From Ascidiimonas meishanensis (lineage in GTDB: Bacteria > Bacteroidota > Bacteroidia > Flavobacteriales > Flavobacteriaceae): 64,000 bases of DNA. Positions 17,229 to 25,269 of this stretch are shown here, in pieces. The notes beneath the pieces are model-generated. The model was not told where the DNA came from. It made no database searches and was given only the letters and a program-made list of their open reading frames with translations. Position numbers and translations under genes: made by a program. Location of the stretch: positions 248,001-312,000 of the forward strand of contig NZ_JBBEXD010000004.1 in the NCBI RefSeq assembly GCF_037782385.1, read 5' to 3'. The stretch's first letter is position 1; every line of letters starts with the position of its first letter.

Positions 17229-17525
17229 CTAGACATATTCCTGTAAAATACCAATTAAGGTATTAGCATCTTGTTCTCCACTTTGTCGCCAAACCATTTC
17301 TCCATCCTTATAGATCATTAATGTGGGCAAGCCTTTCACTCGTAAAGCTTCTGCCAACTCTTGATTCTTATCTACGTCAATTTTAATCACTTTGGCTTTA
17401 TCGCCCATGGCAGCAGCTACATCACGCAATACAGCATGCATACTTTTTGCAGCTTCATTCCAGTCTGTATAGAAATCCAGCAACACAGGAATGCTGATGT
17501 CTATTAAATCACCAAACTTGGACAT
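17229..17525 (-). CDS. Thioredoxin-fold protein lacking the CxxC active site
   Basis: A 98-residue protein with the thioredoxin fold: VLLDFYTDW, then VIKIDVDKNQELAEALRVKG and the cis-proline loop GLPTLMIYKDG. Where thioredoxins have WCGPCK, this protein has WNEAAK (residues 22-27), and there is no cysteine anywhere in it. It therefore cannot act as a dithiol reductase and is more likely a binding or scaffold protein. Codon use and fold are intact, so it is not a pseudogene. It is convergent with the deacetylase gene, 15 nt apart. Confidence 0.82.
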   Translation of the reverse strand: MSKFGDLIDISIPVLLDFYTDWNEAAKSMHAVLRDVAAAMGDKAKVIKIDVDKNQELAEALRVKGLPTLMIYKDGEMVWRQSGEQDANTLIGILQEYV

Positions 17526-17563
17526 ATATTTTTGATTTTTACGGGTTTAATCAATCAAATGTA

Positions 17564-17594
17564 ATAAAAAAACCTAAATACACCACATTTAGGT
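17564..17594 (-). terminator. Terminator after the 17609-18373 gene
   Basis: On the minus strand CCTAAAT / ATTTAGG with a seven-base loop is followed by a run of T. It separates the secreted-protein gene from the thioredoxin-like gene downstream. Confidence 0.75.
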
Positions 17595-17608
17595 ATTTTG
17601 ATACATTT

Positions 17609-18373
17609 TTAATTAAGCTTTTCTATCTGAATATTGTTGACAGAAACGCCCGATGTTGGACTTGCAAGCAATCTCAAATCTGTATTGGGAGTAATTTCAT
17701 CTACCTGAACGGTTATAGCCGCAGGTACCGAAGTAATTTCAATGATTTCTGATAAGTGTACCGTTGTATTTAATACATTCGTCAAATTTGGATTACTTAC
17801 AATAGCAGCTCCTCCGGAAGCCCGGGAACCATCTACATAGTAACGTATAGCTGCACTACCCGAAGTATTTACAGAGACATATGCATTCAAAGTAATTCTA
17901 TATCTTCCTGGCTGTGAAACATTGAGCGTGGTACCGCCACTTGTGATTGATGTAAATAAGGTAGTATCATCATTCCAAGAAGGAAAATCAAAAATAGGCA
18001 TTCTAGAAGCTGAACCGTTACCGGAAATGCTTAAATCTGGGCTTGTAGTGTTTATAGAAGCTACATATTTTAAAGAAGGAGAATTGGTCACTGATTTCCA
18101 GATAACATTAGGAGTGACTGCACTACAAAATTGAAATACATTTTCTGTACTGTTAAAAATCATCATACTAACAACCGGAGAAACAATAGCATCTCTCTGG
18201 AGACTCGTCAATCTAGGTATTAAAATACCAGACTCTGTAGAATTGACATCTAATACTGCTTCAGGAATAGTGGTGCCAATTCCTACTTGTCCATAAGAAA
18301 ATACATAACAATTGAATACGACTATAAAGCTTATGAATCTAATAAAACTTGTATTAAGACAAAAATATTTCAT
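17609..18373 (-). CDS. Secreted protein with N-terminal VGIGTT module and C1q-like C-terminal domain (paralogue 1)
   Basis: A 254-residue exported protein of unknown function. The start at 18373 (MKYFCLNTSFIRF) gives a hydrophobic signal sequence ending FSYGQ; an upstream open frame to 18604 overlaps the promoter and a decayed gene and was not used. The mature protein starts VGIGTTIPEAVLDVNSTESG and continues PRLTSLQRDAIVSPV, shared with two paralogues at 19188 and 22203. The C-terminal half is all-beta (GRYRITLNAYVSVNTSGSA, VDEITP) and ends VNNIQIEKLN, which suggests a C1q/TNF-type jelly-roll. The N-terminal module is common in secreted and tail-fibre-like proteins of Bacteroidota. A surface or extracellular binding role is inferred only. 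Confidence 0.72.
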   Translation of the reverse strand: MKYFCLNTSFIRFISFIVVFNCYVFSYGQVGIGTTIPEAVLDVNSTESGILIPRLTSLQRDAIVSPVVSMMIFNSTENVFQFCSAVTPNVIWKSVTNSPSLKYVASINTTSPDLSISGNGSASRMPIFDFPSWNDDTTLFTSITSGGTTLNVSQPGRYRITLNAYVSVNTSGSAAIRYYVDGSRASGGAAIVSNPNLTNVLNTTVHLSEIIEITSVPAAITVQVDEITPNTDLRLLASPTSGVSVNNIQIEKLN

Positions 18374-18400
18374 AGAGAACCTATTATTTAAACCACTAAG

Positions 18401-18423
18401 TAAAGATACGGTTTTTCCGTAAT
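18401..18423 (-). promoter_or_regulatory. Promoter of paralogue 1 with an inverted-repeat spacer motif
   Basis: On the minus strand ATTACGGAAAAACC (18423-18410) is followed after one base by TATCTTTA (18408-18401), close to the -7 consensus. The first motif completes the perfect dyad TACGG-AAAAA-CCGTA. The same motif at the same spacing precedes both paralogues. Confidence 0.6.
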
Positions 18424-18560
18424 TTAGACTTGATAGGTCTGTCAGAAATGAAATAAAAATCTGGATTATCATCCATTTCCCTATCATTACCCCTATTAAT
18501 TCTCCAATCACTTTCCGGACTGCTTTAAAGAAAGGTTTATTAGAAATGGAATTGTTATTT

Positions 18561-18990
18561 TTAATTTTGTGCTTTGTAGTTAACAAGAAAGGGAAGGTAT
18601 GCATTATGCCCAGTTAAAGGCACAAAACCTTCTTTTAAATTATTTATTAAAGTTCTTCCTATAAATGAATAATAAAGTACTAAGGTCCAACCGCTGCCAT
18701 AAGTAGTAAGATCACAACAACCATCAAATTCGTTTAAACCGTTGTGGCATTCACATCTATGGTATAAACTCTACTAGTTGCACCCAGATTTTCGGCTAAA
18801 ATTTGCTAGTAATCTCTTGGAGCATCATTCACTACCAGTGTTCTCTACACCGTTTTGGATTCTCCAAACCCAGAAGGGGAATACTAAATCACATAGATAC
18901 GCTCCTTACAAATTGTATTGTCTACGGTAAGAAAGGTCTATTGACAATCATATGACCGAGGACTATTGGCTAAAACATTCATAATATCTG
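18561..18990 (-). pseudogene. Decayed fibrinogen-like (FReD-type) secreted protein gene
   Basis: On the minus strand a recognisable protein is broken by stops and a frameshift. One frame reads TFLTVDNTICKERIYVI, stop, YSPSGFGESKTV, stop, RTLVVNDAPRDY, stop, then QILAENLGATSRVYTIDVNA. After a -/+1 shift it continues NEFDGCCDLTTYGSGWTLVL and ends PLTGHNAYLPF before a stop at 18561. The segment DLTTYGSGWTLVL matches the start of fibrinogen-like domains of flavobacterial secreted proteins (usual form CDMTTDGGGWTLVL). At least three in-frame stops and one frameshift show that it is a remnant. It lies between paralogues 1 and 2, which suggests a decaying locus of secreted proteins. Confidence 0.6.
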
Positions 18991-19187
18991 TTATTATACC
19001 AACTTGTACACTTGTTAAGTAATAATTTCTTGATTGTTCCCACCTTTGTAAGATCAACAGATGAAAGATAAAAATATATACTGTATGACTTCTACACTAA
19101 TTAGTTCCCACTAAAACTCATTCATACACTAGCGACTTAGAAATCAGCAAAAAAATGAAAAATACGTAGTTTTAAATAAATCTCTAA

Positions 19188-19958
19188 CTACTCTAATTTT
19201 TCTATACTAATGTTGGTATAGCCAGTTCCCGATAAAAGAACATTGCCAGCACCACTATCTCTATACGCAATAATACTAACAGAATCGCCGGCAGTTATAT
19301 CATAAATTTCAGAAAAGTTTAATGAACTGTAAACATTTTCATTACTTCCCTGATTCGCGAACAATGCAGTTGAAGCACCAGACCTTAACTCTACTCCATT
19401 TACTCTAACTAAAACATATAACGACATCAAATCATTATCCCCATCTGTATCTTCCATATCAATATTTACTGTAAAGCGATACCTTCCAGACTCATTTATT
19501 GTAAGAAAACCATTGGCCGTTTTTACATATAAGGACGTATCATCATTCCAGTCTGGCGCTACAAATATTGGCACTACTTGACCACCTGAGTTATTTAGGT
19601 TAGGATTAGAAGCACTACTATCATAATGGTATTTAACAGATCTTGGTTGAGATCCTGAATTTTTTACCGAAACCCAGTTAGATAAGAGCGGAGTGCCAAA
19701 ATTATATTGAAATTCATTTTCATCAATATTATAAATTAACAAACCAGCAGCAGGAGAGCTTATAGCATCTCTTTCTAATGTGGTAAGTCTTGGAAATAAG
19801 ACACCTGTATCTTTATTAGCTGAGGTAATATCTAAAACAGCAGAAGCATCAGGTGTTGTAGTTCCTATCCCTACCTGAGCGTAGGTTAAATTTAGTGTAC
19901 ATAGAATCGTAAAAGCACATAAGAGTAGGCTTATACGAATGTTTTTATTCGTATTCAT
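19188..19958 (-). CDS. Secreted protein with N-terminal VGIGTT module and C1q-like C-terminal domain (paralogue 2)
   Basis: A 256-residue exported protein of unknown function. A signal peptide (MNTNKNIRISLLLCAFTILC to about residue 27, TYA) precedes QVGIGTTTPDASAVLDITSA and PRLTTLERDAISSPA, shared with the genes at 17609 and 22203. The C-terminal 130 residues are all-beta, with GRYRFTVNIDMEDTDGDND, a repeated NGVELRSG turn and ITAGDSVSIIAYRDSGAG. The order resembles the C1q/TNF jelly-roll, including the GDxVxV strand. It ends TNISIEKLE, as paralogue 1 ends NIQIEKLN. The promoter shares a motif with both paralogues. Confidence 0.72.
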   Translation of the reverse strand: MNTNKNIRISLLLCAFTILCTLNLTYAQVGIGTTTPDASAVLDITSANKDTGVLFPRLTTLERDAISSPAAGLLIYNIDENEFQYNFGTPLLSNWVSVKNSGSQPRSVKYHYDSSASNPNLNNSGGQVVPIFVAPDWNDDTSLYVKTANGFLTINESGRYRFTVNIDMEDTDGDNDLMSLYVLVRVNGVELRSGASTALFANQGSNENVYSSLNFSEIYDITAGDSVSIIAYRDSGAGNVLLSGTGYTNISIEKLE

Positions 19959-19987
19959 TGTTGGAGGGCTAATAAGTTATTTAATTA

Positions 19988-20017
19988 CAAATATAAGGTT
20001 TTACCGTAATAAACAAA
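19988..20017 (-). promoter_or_regulatory. Promoter of paralogue 2 with the shared spacer motif
   Basis: On the minus strand TTTG (20017-20014), an 18-nt spacer and TATATTTG (19995-19988) make a good promoter. The spacer contains ATTACGGTAAAACC (20010-19997), one base before the -7 box, exactly as in the two paralogues. Transcription would start about 24 nt before the ATG. Confidence 0.65.
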
Positions 20018-20192
20018 CAAATGTCAGACAAATTGGTTGAAATTTCAGGTGAAATAGTACTTTTAAAAAACACGTAGTCTGATTCTAGTTATTGGATGCT
20101 AATACTTTTGAAATCCGCATCTAATTATATAACAGTTTACATATCAATCACCTAGCACTATTTAAATCGGATAACCAAATAAAATAATATCG

Positions 20193-20528
20193 TTACCTGA
20201 GTTCGATATATAAAGAACTACTTTTTCTATGGGGGTATTCTTATCCGCGGTGTAGCAGGCCTTTTCCGTTAAAAATTTTTGAATTCCTTAACGGAAAATA
20301 GAAATGACACGAACTAAAAGGGCACCCGACTTACTTCGAGATTCTCTTGTTCTCCCCACGCCGCCTGACTGCTACGCTAAAAACAGCTACTAGCCGTTTT
20401 CTTTACGTTTGCCCCTATACGAGTAAAGAAAATGAAAGTAATATACTATAAATAAGATTGTTAGATTAAAATAGTGCGAAAATTTTGAAATTATACTTTA
20501 TGAAGGTTATATCATAGAAATCACGTTA
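20193..20528 (-). repeat. Inverted-repeat (MITE-like) element, copy 1
   Basis: A 336-bp non-coding element, read on the minus strand from 20528. Its left end TAACGTGATTTCTA and right end (reverse complement TTACCTGAGTTCGA at 20193-20206) are imperfect terminal inverted repeats around a TAACGTGAGTTCGA consensus. Inside it shares long matches with two copies at 51315 and 51739: the CACTATTTTAATCTAA block, TTTCATTTTCTTT, AGGCGGCGTGGGG (on the plus strand CCCCACGCCGCCT at 20354-20366) and AAAATTTTTAACG. No open frame is conserved. No clear target-site duplication is visible. Confidence 0.75.
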
Positions 20529-20935
20529 ACATTACTATACTTTCTTGCAATTAATCCCGAACAACATTCTACGCTATTATTTTGAGCTCAAACAAGAGTG
20601 GCGTCTAAATACTAGAAATATATTGTTTAATTATTACAGTTAAAAAATTAACATTATTGTAAAATTAAAGAGAAAAATACTTGAGCATATAAAACAAATA
20701 ATTGAAAATATCAAGATCCTTAAAAATAATATATTATTGAATATCAATTTTTTACATAAAATTATCTTTTTAATAAAAAGGTTTTACCGTAATAATTTAA
20801 AGTAATGCCCGTAATAATTTAAAAATTAACATATTTTTTCACCCCAAACCGTTCATCTTTTTTAGATTTAGCATGAACAAAGTAGCCCCTCTTCGATTAA
20901 ACCCCCAAATTACCCATTTTTTATTAACTTAATCT
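20529..20935. other. AT-rich gene-free stretch with duplicated CCGTAATAATTTAAA sites
   Basis: No gene is seen here. The motif ATTACGGTAAAACC of the paralogue promoters recurs on the minus strand at 20793-20780, but without a good -7 box or a gene behind it. The 15-mer CCGTAATAATTTAAA occurs twice on the plus strand, at 20787 and 20809, 22 bp apart. This may be a leftover promoter of a lost paralogue or an operator for the ketosynthase gene that starts at 20936. Confidence 0.45.
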
Positions 20936-22012
20936 ATGTTTAAAATGAAACAGACAGATGTTTACATTGCTGAGGTGCAGTCTATTTTCCCTAAATCTTA
21001 TGATGCCGTTTATTTTGCAGATCGAGTTTATCCTAAAGAAATTTACGGAGAACGAACCAACCAACTAGCAAAACGATTGGCAAGCTCCTTTGGAGTGCAA
21101 AAAAGACCTAGCGTATTAGACTTTGATGCTTACCCTAATGTACTTCTAAAGCAAGAAAAAGATCATCCTAGAAAATGGGGTGTATCTATCATTGACAAAT
21201 TAACCAAATATGTTGACAAAGACGAAATTGGAATGTTCAATCTCAGTTATAATGCGACTTATCACACTGATATTCTTCCAAATCTTGCCTGTCAAATTGC
21301 ATTGGATGCAGAATTGAAAGAATTAGATACTACAGAAGAACTCCCTTATTATGGATGTGCTGCTGGCATCTATTCTTTAAGCGATGCGATTGAATATTGT
21401 AAACATTTTGATAGACCAGCGATTGTTTTCGTTTTTGACCAATGTACCGTTAAAATGACCCCATTAGCTGCTGATGATGAGGATTTCAGTAAAACACTAG
21501 TTTCCAATCTTTTATTTAATGATGGAGGTATTGGAATACTAGTTATCCCTGAAAGAATGAAGAAGAGATTCAATCATCCGGTAATGAAGGTGGCAGACAC
21601 TGCAAAATACCATACCCCTGGGGGTCTCATAAAAATGAAAAACGGGAAATTTATGATGGATACCCAATTGAAAGATGTGGTACCTAAGCTCGTTTCAGAA
21701 AAACTAATCAAGCCCTTTATGAAAAAAAATAAAGTGGAGATTGCTGATATAGAAGAATGGTCTATCCATCAAGGAGGCACTAAGGTAATTAAACAATTTA
21801 CACGAGAAGATCACCTTGGGCTACCAGAAACCAAAATCAAACCATCTATAGATGCCTTTTATAAGTATGGCAATACCAGTGCTCCCAGTTGCCTTTATGT
21901 ACTGGAATCTTTTTTCAATAAAAAAGAGACTGTCTCCATAGGTACTAAAGGTTTATTAATTGGTTTTGGTGCCGGATATTATATGGCTGCATTAAAATAT
22001 TCTTGGAAGTAG
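20936..22012 (+). CDS. 3-oxoacyl-ACP synthase III / type III PKS-like ketosynthase
   Basis: A 358-residue thiolase-fold condensing enzyme. The full catalytic triad is visible: Cys141 in YYGCAAGIYSLSD, His278 in WSIHQGG and Asn313 in YGNTSAPS. The C-terminal GTKGLLIGFGAGYYMAAL is the usual final Gly-rich strand. It is more distant from FabH than a housekeeping copy would be and shows the YGNTSAPS form common to KAS III-like enzymes of secondary lipid or polyketide pathways. Substrate is not apparent, and no ACP or partner enzyme lies nearby. Start is at MFKMKQ or, 9 nt later, MKQTDV. Confidence 0.78.
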   Translation: MFKMKQTDVYIAEVQSIFPKSYDAVYFADRVYPKEIYGERTNQLAKRLASSFGVQKRPSVLDFDAYPNVLLKQEKDHPRKWGVSIIDKLTKYVDKDEIGMFNLSYNATYHTDILPNLACQIALDAELKELDTTEELPYYGCAAGIYSLSDAIEYCKHFDRPAIVFVFDQCTVKMTPLAADDEDFSKTLVSNLLFNDGGIGILVIPERMKKRFNHPVMKVADTAKYHTPGGLIKMKNGKFMMDTQLKDVVPKLVSEKLIKPFMKKNKVEIADIEEWSIHQGGTKVIKQFTREDHLGLPETKIKPSIDAFYKYGNTSAPSCLYVLESFFNKKETVSIGTKGLLIGFGAGYYMAALKYSWK

Positions 22013-22144
22013 ATTTAGCTTTTAAAGTATAAGTTTAAATCTAAAAAATAATAGCTAGTCAAGGTTTTATGTTTTTTTCACAAGCTTTTTACTTGCTTTA
22101 AAATTAACTAAGAAGACAAGTTCAGGAATATTTATAATGAATAA

Positions 22145-22177
22145 AAAAGAGGATATCAACTATTGATATCCTCTTTT
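22145..22177. terminator. Bidirectional terminator between ketosynthase and paralogue 3
   Basis: A perfect 15-bp stem, AAAAGAGGATATCAA / TTGATATCCTCTTTT, has a 3-nt loop and T-runs in both directions. It serves the two convergent genes. Confidence 0.9.
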
Positions 22178-22202
22178 GATGTTGTAATCCTATAATTTCT
22201 AC

Positions 22203-23705
22203 TTATTGTATACTTAAGTTCAATGAAAAAATAGACAATTGATCCGCATTACCAGAACCTGTTAAACGTTGCCCCCAAATCTCAATGAAATCTCCAGGGT
22301 CCATCTCTACAGTTCCTACAATTGCCAAACTATTTACATCTGATGAATTATTAACTCGCATCAATGTATTTGTTTCAACTAATGAGGTGGTTCCATTTTT
22401 CACAATTAAAAACGCAAAATACTTACCTACAGAATTGGCATTACCAAGTACAGACAAAGAAGCATTTACTTGAAAAATTCTTCTTTTACTACCTTCATAA
22501 GTAATTCTATTTGAGGTGGCAGAAGAAGTTCTAAACATGTTAACCGCAGTAGTGGTGTTTGAACCTCCGATTCCTGTTAGATTAAAAGGAGTTGTATTAC
22601 TATTTAGAACTGTTTGATTAAATCCCGTAACAATATTACCGTTATAATAAATATTAGCAGAAGCAGAAGCATCTCTTTCTACCGGTATTCCGCTGCAATT
22701 AACGGTCCAATCTGTTGTAAAGCTAAACCCTGGATACGTTCCTGTGGTATACCCATTCACGGGCGTACCTGCTCCTGAAAAAGTAACGGTTTCCAAAGAT
22801 GCACTTTCATTAATAGTAGGGTTAGAACTCAAATCAAACCCTGTTTCTCCGGCATCTACTACTACAAAACCACTGGACTGTGTAATCAGATCAAAAGTAC
22901 CCGTAAAAGTCTGCATAGTTCCAGAATTGGTAGCTAACCAACCTAAATTATCCAGTAATAAAGAATCAATATCTGTAAATGTTACTCCGTTAGTAAAACC
23001 AGCAAACTGAATAATGGACATAAAGACCAAAGTGGCGTCTGAGATAGTTCCTACTGTTCCAGGGCCCGCAAATACACAACTTTGCATAACTAATCTTTCT
23101 GTTGCGGTTGCATTCATGGTAAGGTTAAACATGGAATTGCCTCCTGCTGCAGCAGTCAAACTTCGAATAGAACCTCCCGTATTACCTGTAAACAATGCCC
23201 CACCCGTTGTATTTACCAACACATCATTTGAAACATCATTTCCTGTTAAATACGCATTATTAAGCTCAATTGGAAAGTCAAAAAGGATGGTTCCATTAAA
23301 TTCATATAAAGTATTTGCATCTAATACATAAGTGGTGCCGCTTCCAGCAGCCAATTCATCTGCTAAAACAGTAGCCAGAACATCACCACTCTTAATAAGT
23401 TTATAATTATCTCTACTTACCGTTCCGTCTATTATTTCTTCCCAAGAAGCACCATCAAAATAGAAGAAAGCATCTAGATCTGTATCAAAAACTATTAACC
23501 CTTTGGCTGGAGAAACAATAGCTCCTCTTTGCGTGGTAGTCATTCTAGGAGCTAACAACCCTTGGGTGCTAGAGGTAATATCCAAAACAGCAGAGGCGTC
23601 TGGTGTAGTTGTACCAATACCCACTTGGGCATTTACTTGAAAAGTGACCGTTGACATTAACGCCAAAAAAAGCACATACGCGGTTCTTAACTTCTTTACA
23701 TACAT
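22203..23705 (-). CDS. Large secreted protein with VGIGTT module (paralogue 3)
   Basis: A 500-residue exported protein. After a signal peptide (to about residue 26, VNA) it begins QVGIGTTTPDASAVLDITSS and PRMTTTQRGAIVSPAKGLIV, as in paralogues 1 and 2, then FFYFDGASWEEI. The middle 250 residues are Thr/Gly/Asn-rich with short repeating strands (TGNDVSNDVLVNTTGGALFTG, FAGPGTVGTISDATL), which suggests a beta-helix or tail-spike-like stalk. The C-terminal 130 residues are another all-beta domain (RRIFQVNASLSVLGN, MDPGDFIEIWGQRLTG). The overall shape resembles an adhesin or fibre. There is no T9SS C-terminal sorting domain that I can recognise. Function unknown. Confidence 0.72.
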   Translation of the reverse strand: MYVKKLRTAYVLFLALMSTVTFQVNAQVGIGTTTPDASAVLDITSSTQGLLAPRMTTTQRGAIVSPAKGLIVFDTDLDAFFYFDGASWEEIIDGTVSRDNYKLIKSGDVLATVLADELAAGSGTTYVLDANTLYEFNGTILFDFPIELNNAYLTGNDVSNDVLVNTTGGALFTGNTGGSIRSLTAAAGGNSMFNLTMNATATERLVMQSCVFAGPGTVGTISDATLVFMSIIQFAGFTNGVTFTDIDSLLLDNLGWLATNSGTMQTFTGTFDLITQSSGFVVVDAGETGFDLSSNPTINESASLETVTFSGAGTPVNGYTTGTYPGFSFTTDWTVNCSGIPVERDASASANIYYNGNIVTGFNQTVLNSNTTPFNLTGIGGSNTTTAVNMFRTSSATSNRITYEGSKRRIFQVNASLSVLGNANSVGKYFAFLIVKNGTTSLVETNTLMRVNNSSDVNSLAIVGTVEMDPGDFIEIWGQRLTGSGNADQLSIFSLNLSIQ

Positions 23706-23782
23706 AATTAAGTAGGTTTTAAAGGTTAATTCAGGGGGCTAAACAATATATTCTTGATTTATCTTACAAATTAAATCAAGCA

Positions 23783-23813
23783 CAAAGTAAATACTTTTCT
23801 GTAATATACCAAA
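23783..23813 (-). promoter_or_regulatory. Promoter of paralogue 3 with the shared spacer motif
   Basis: On the minus strand TTTG (23813-23810), a 19-nt spacer and TTACTTTG (23790-23783) give a near-consensus promoter. ATTACAGAAAAGTA (23805-23792) lies in the spacer, one base before the -7 box, matching the position of ATTACGG(T/A)AAAACC in the paralogue promoters. The leader is about 70 nt. Confidence 0.55.
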
Positions 23814-23822
23814 AAATTAAGC

Positions 23823-25046
23823 TTACGAAGATTTTTTAAGTTCAATAACCGTTATTTCTGGCCAGATACCAACTCTTCCAGGAAAAGCCAGAAAACCAAA
23901 CCCTCTATTTACATTTATGTATTGACCCAGTTCCTCGTATATTCCAGCCCAATACTTGTAACGCCATTTTACAGGACTCCATTTAATCCATCCAGGGATT
24001 TCAATACCAAACTGCATACCATGTGTATGACCACTGAGGGTTAGGTGGTAATGGTAATCATGATTTATCACCTCATGCTGCCAATGTGAAGGGTCATGAC
24101 TCATTAGTATTTTAAAGTCATCTTTATCAATATTCTTAGATGCCAGCGTTAAATCACCAGCCTTCTTAAATCCGCCAGCACCCCAATTTTCCACCCCAAC
24201 TAGGGCAATACGCTGTCCATCTTTCTCCAAAAACCTACTTTCATTTAATAACAGCTCAAAACCAATATCCTTTTGAATTTGTTTAAGTTCCTCTAGGTTT
24301 TCTTTTTTTGCTTCTTCTGTATCCCAATCTACGTAATCTCCGTAATCATGATTTCCTAAAACAGAAAACTTTCCGTCTTTTGCTTCAAGTCTACCAAAAG
24401 TATCTTTCCATGGTATCATTTCAAATGCATAATTATTCACCATGTCTCCTGTAAAAAGAATCGTGTCACTTGCTTCTTTATTTATAAGGTCAATAGCATA
24501 TTCAATTTTACTTTTATTATCAAAACTTCCAGAGTGGATATCACTTATTTGGGTAATTTTATAGCCATCAAAAGCTTTTGGCAAATCATCAAATTCCATA
24601 GTATATCTCAATACTCTAAAATTATATTTCCCTTTATACATTCCATATAATAATGATGCAAAAGGAATTGCAGCGATTCCTAAGGCAATAACACTCACAA
24701 ACTTTCTTCTTGAAGGAATATCAAAAGATTCTTCTGCCTTAAAAAACTTATTATAAAAACCAGCTCCTGTTCTATAAATATCTTCACCTAATACAAATGG
24801 AAGTATGGAAAGTTTTAGCGTCATCAATGTGATTAAAAAACCAAAAGCATAACTTTTAGCCGGTGTCAAAACTCTTCCTGCATCATTTGAAATAACAAAC
24901 TGTAAAATAAAATTACCAACTACAATTACAGAAACTGCAATGTATACGTAATGTACCCACTGGTTTTTGGTAAGTGTTTTAACCGCTTGAAAGGCGTACC
25001 AATCTATAATGGAATAAATAAAAATGAAGGTGGTCCAACGCAACAT
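23823..25046 (-). CDS. Membrane-anchored metallophosphoesterase (YkuE-like)
   Basis: A 407-residue protein with about four N-terminal membrane helices (first 110 residues, then one near residue 115-135). A calcineurin-type phosphoesterase domain follows. The metal motifs are complete: QISDIHSG (D-x-H), LFTGDMVNN (GD), VLGNHDYGD (GNHD), LMSHDPSHW and LSGHTHGMQFG (GHTH). The domain may face the periplasm. YkuE-like enzymes act on lipid-linked or nucleotide phosphates, and the substrate is not deducible here. It is monocistronic, 117 nt upstream of paralogue 3 in the same direction and divergent from polA. Confidence 0.88.
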   Translation of the reverse strand: MLRWTTFIFIYSIIDWYAFQAVKTLTKNQWVHYVYIAVSVIVVGNFILQFVISNDAGRVLTPAKSYAFGFLITLMTLKLSILPFVLGEDIYRTGAGFYNKFFKAEESFDIPSRRKFVSVIALGIAAIPFASLLYGMYKGKYNFRVLRYTMEFDDLPKAFDGYKITQISDIHSGSFDNKSKIEYAIDLINKEASDTILFTGDMVNNYAFEMIPWKDTFGRLEAKDGKFSVLGNHDYGDYVDWDTEEAKKENLEELKQIQKDIGFELLLNESRFLEKDGQRIALVGVENWGAGGFKKAGDLTLASKNIDKDDFKILMSHDPSHWQHEVINHDYHYHLTLSGHTHGMQFGIEIPGWIKWSPVKWRYKYWAGIYEELGQYINVNRGFGFLAFPGRVGIWPEITVIELKKSS

Positions 25047-25190
25047 GAGACTCTAGCTATTTTTAGTAAAATTAAACATAAAAAACCCGTAAACTAAAGC
25101 TTTAGGCATTTATTAACGATTGTGAATCTTTCTAAATTGTAGGAGAAAGCATTATTTAGCAAGGGTCTAGTCTCAAAGTTGTTATTAAAT

Positions 25191-25221
25191 TTTCAGAAGG
25201 AGTAGAAACTTTGTAGTTTTG
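25191..25221 (+). promoter_or_regulatory. polA promoter
   Basis: TTTC, a 19-nt spacer and TAGTTTTG (25214-25221) give a -7 box that matches TAnnTTTG fully and a -33 box with three of four bases. Predicted start of transcription is about 40 nt before the ATG at 25270. Confidence 0.55.
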
Positions 25222-25269
25222 AAATTCTGTTAGTGCCGATAGCTCAATTGTAAACTTTCAAACTATTTC

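Noticed and set aside
18374..18604. N-terminal extension of the secreted paralogue to 18604
   Set aside because: The extension covers the promoter and enters the decayed gene; a proper signal peptide begins at 18373.
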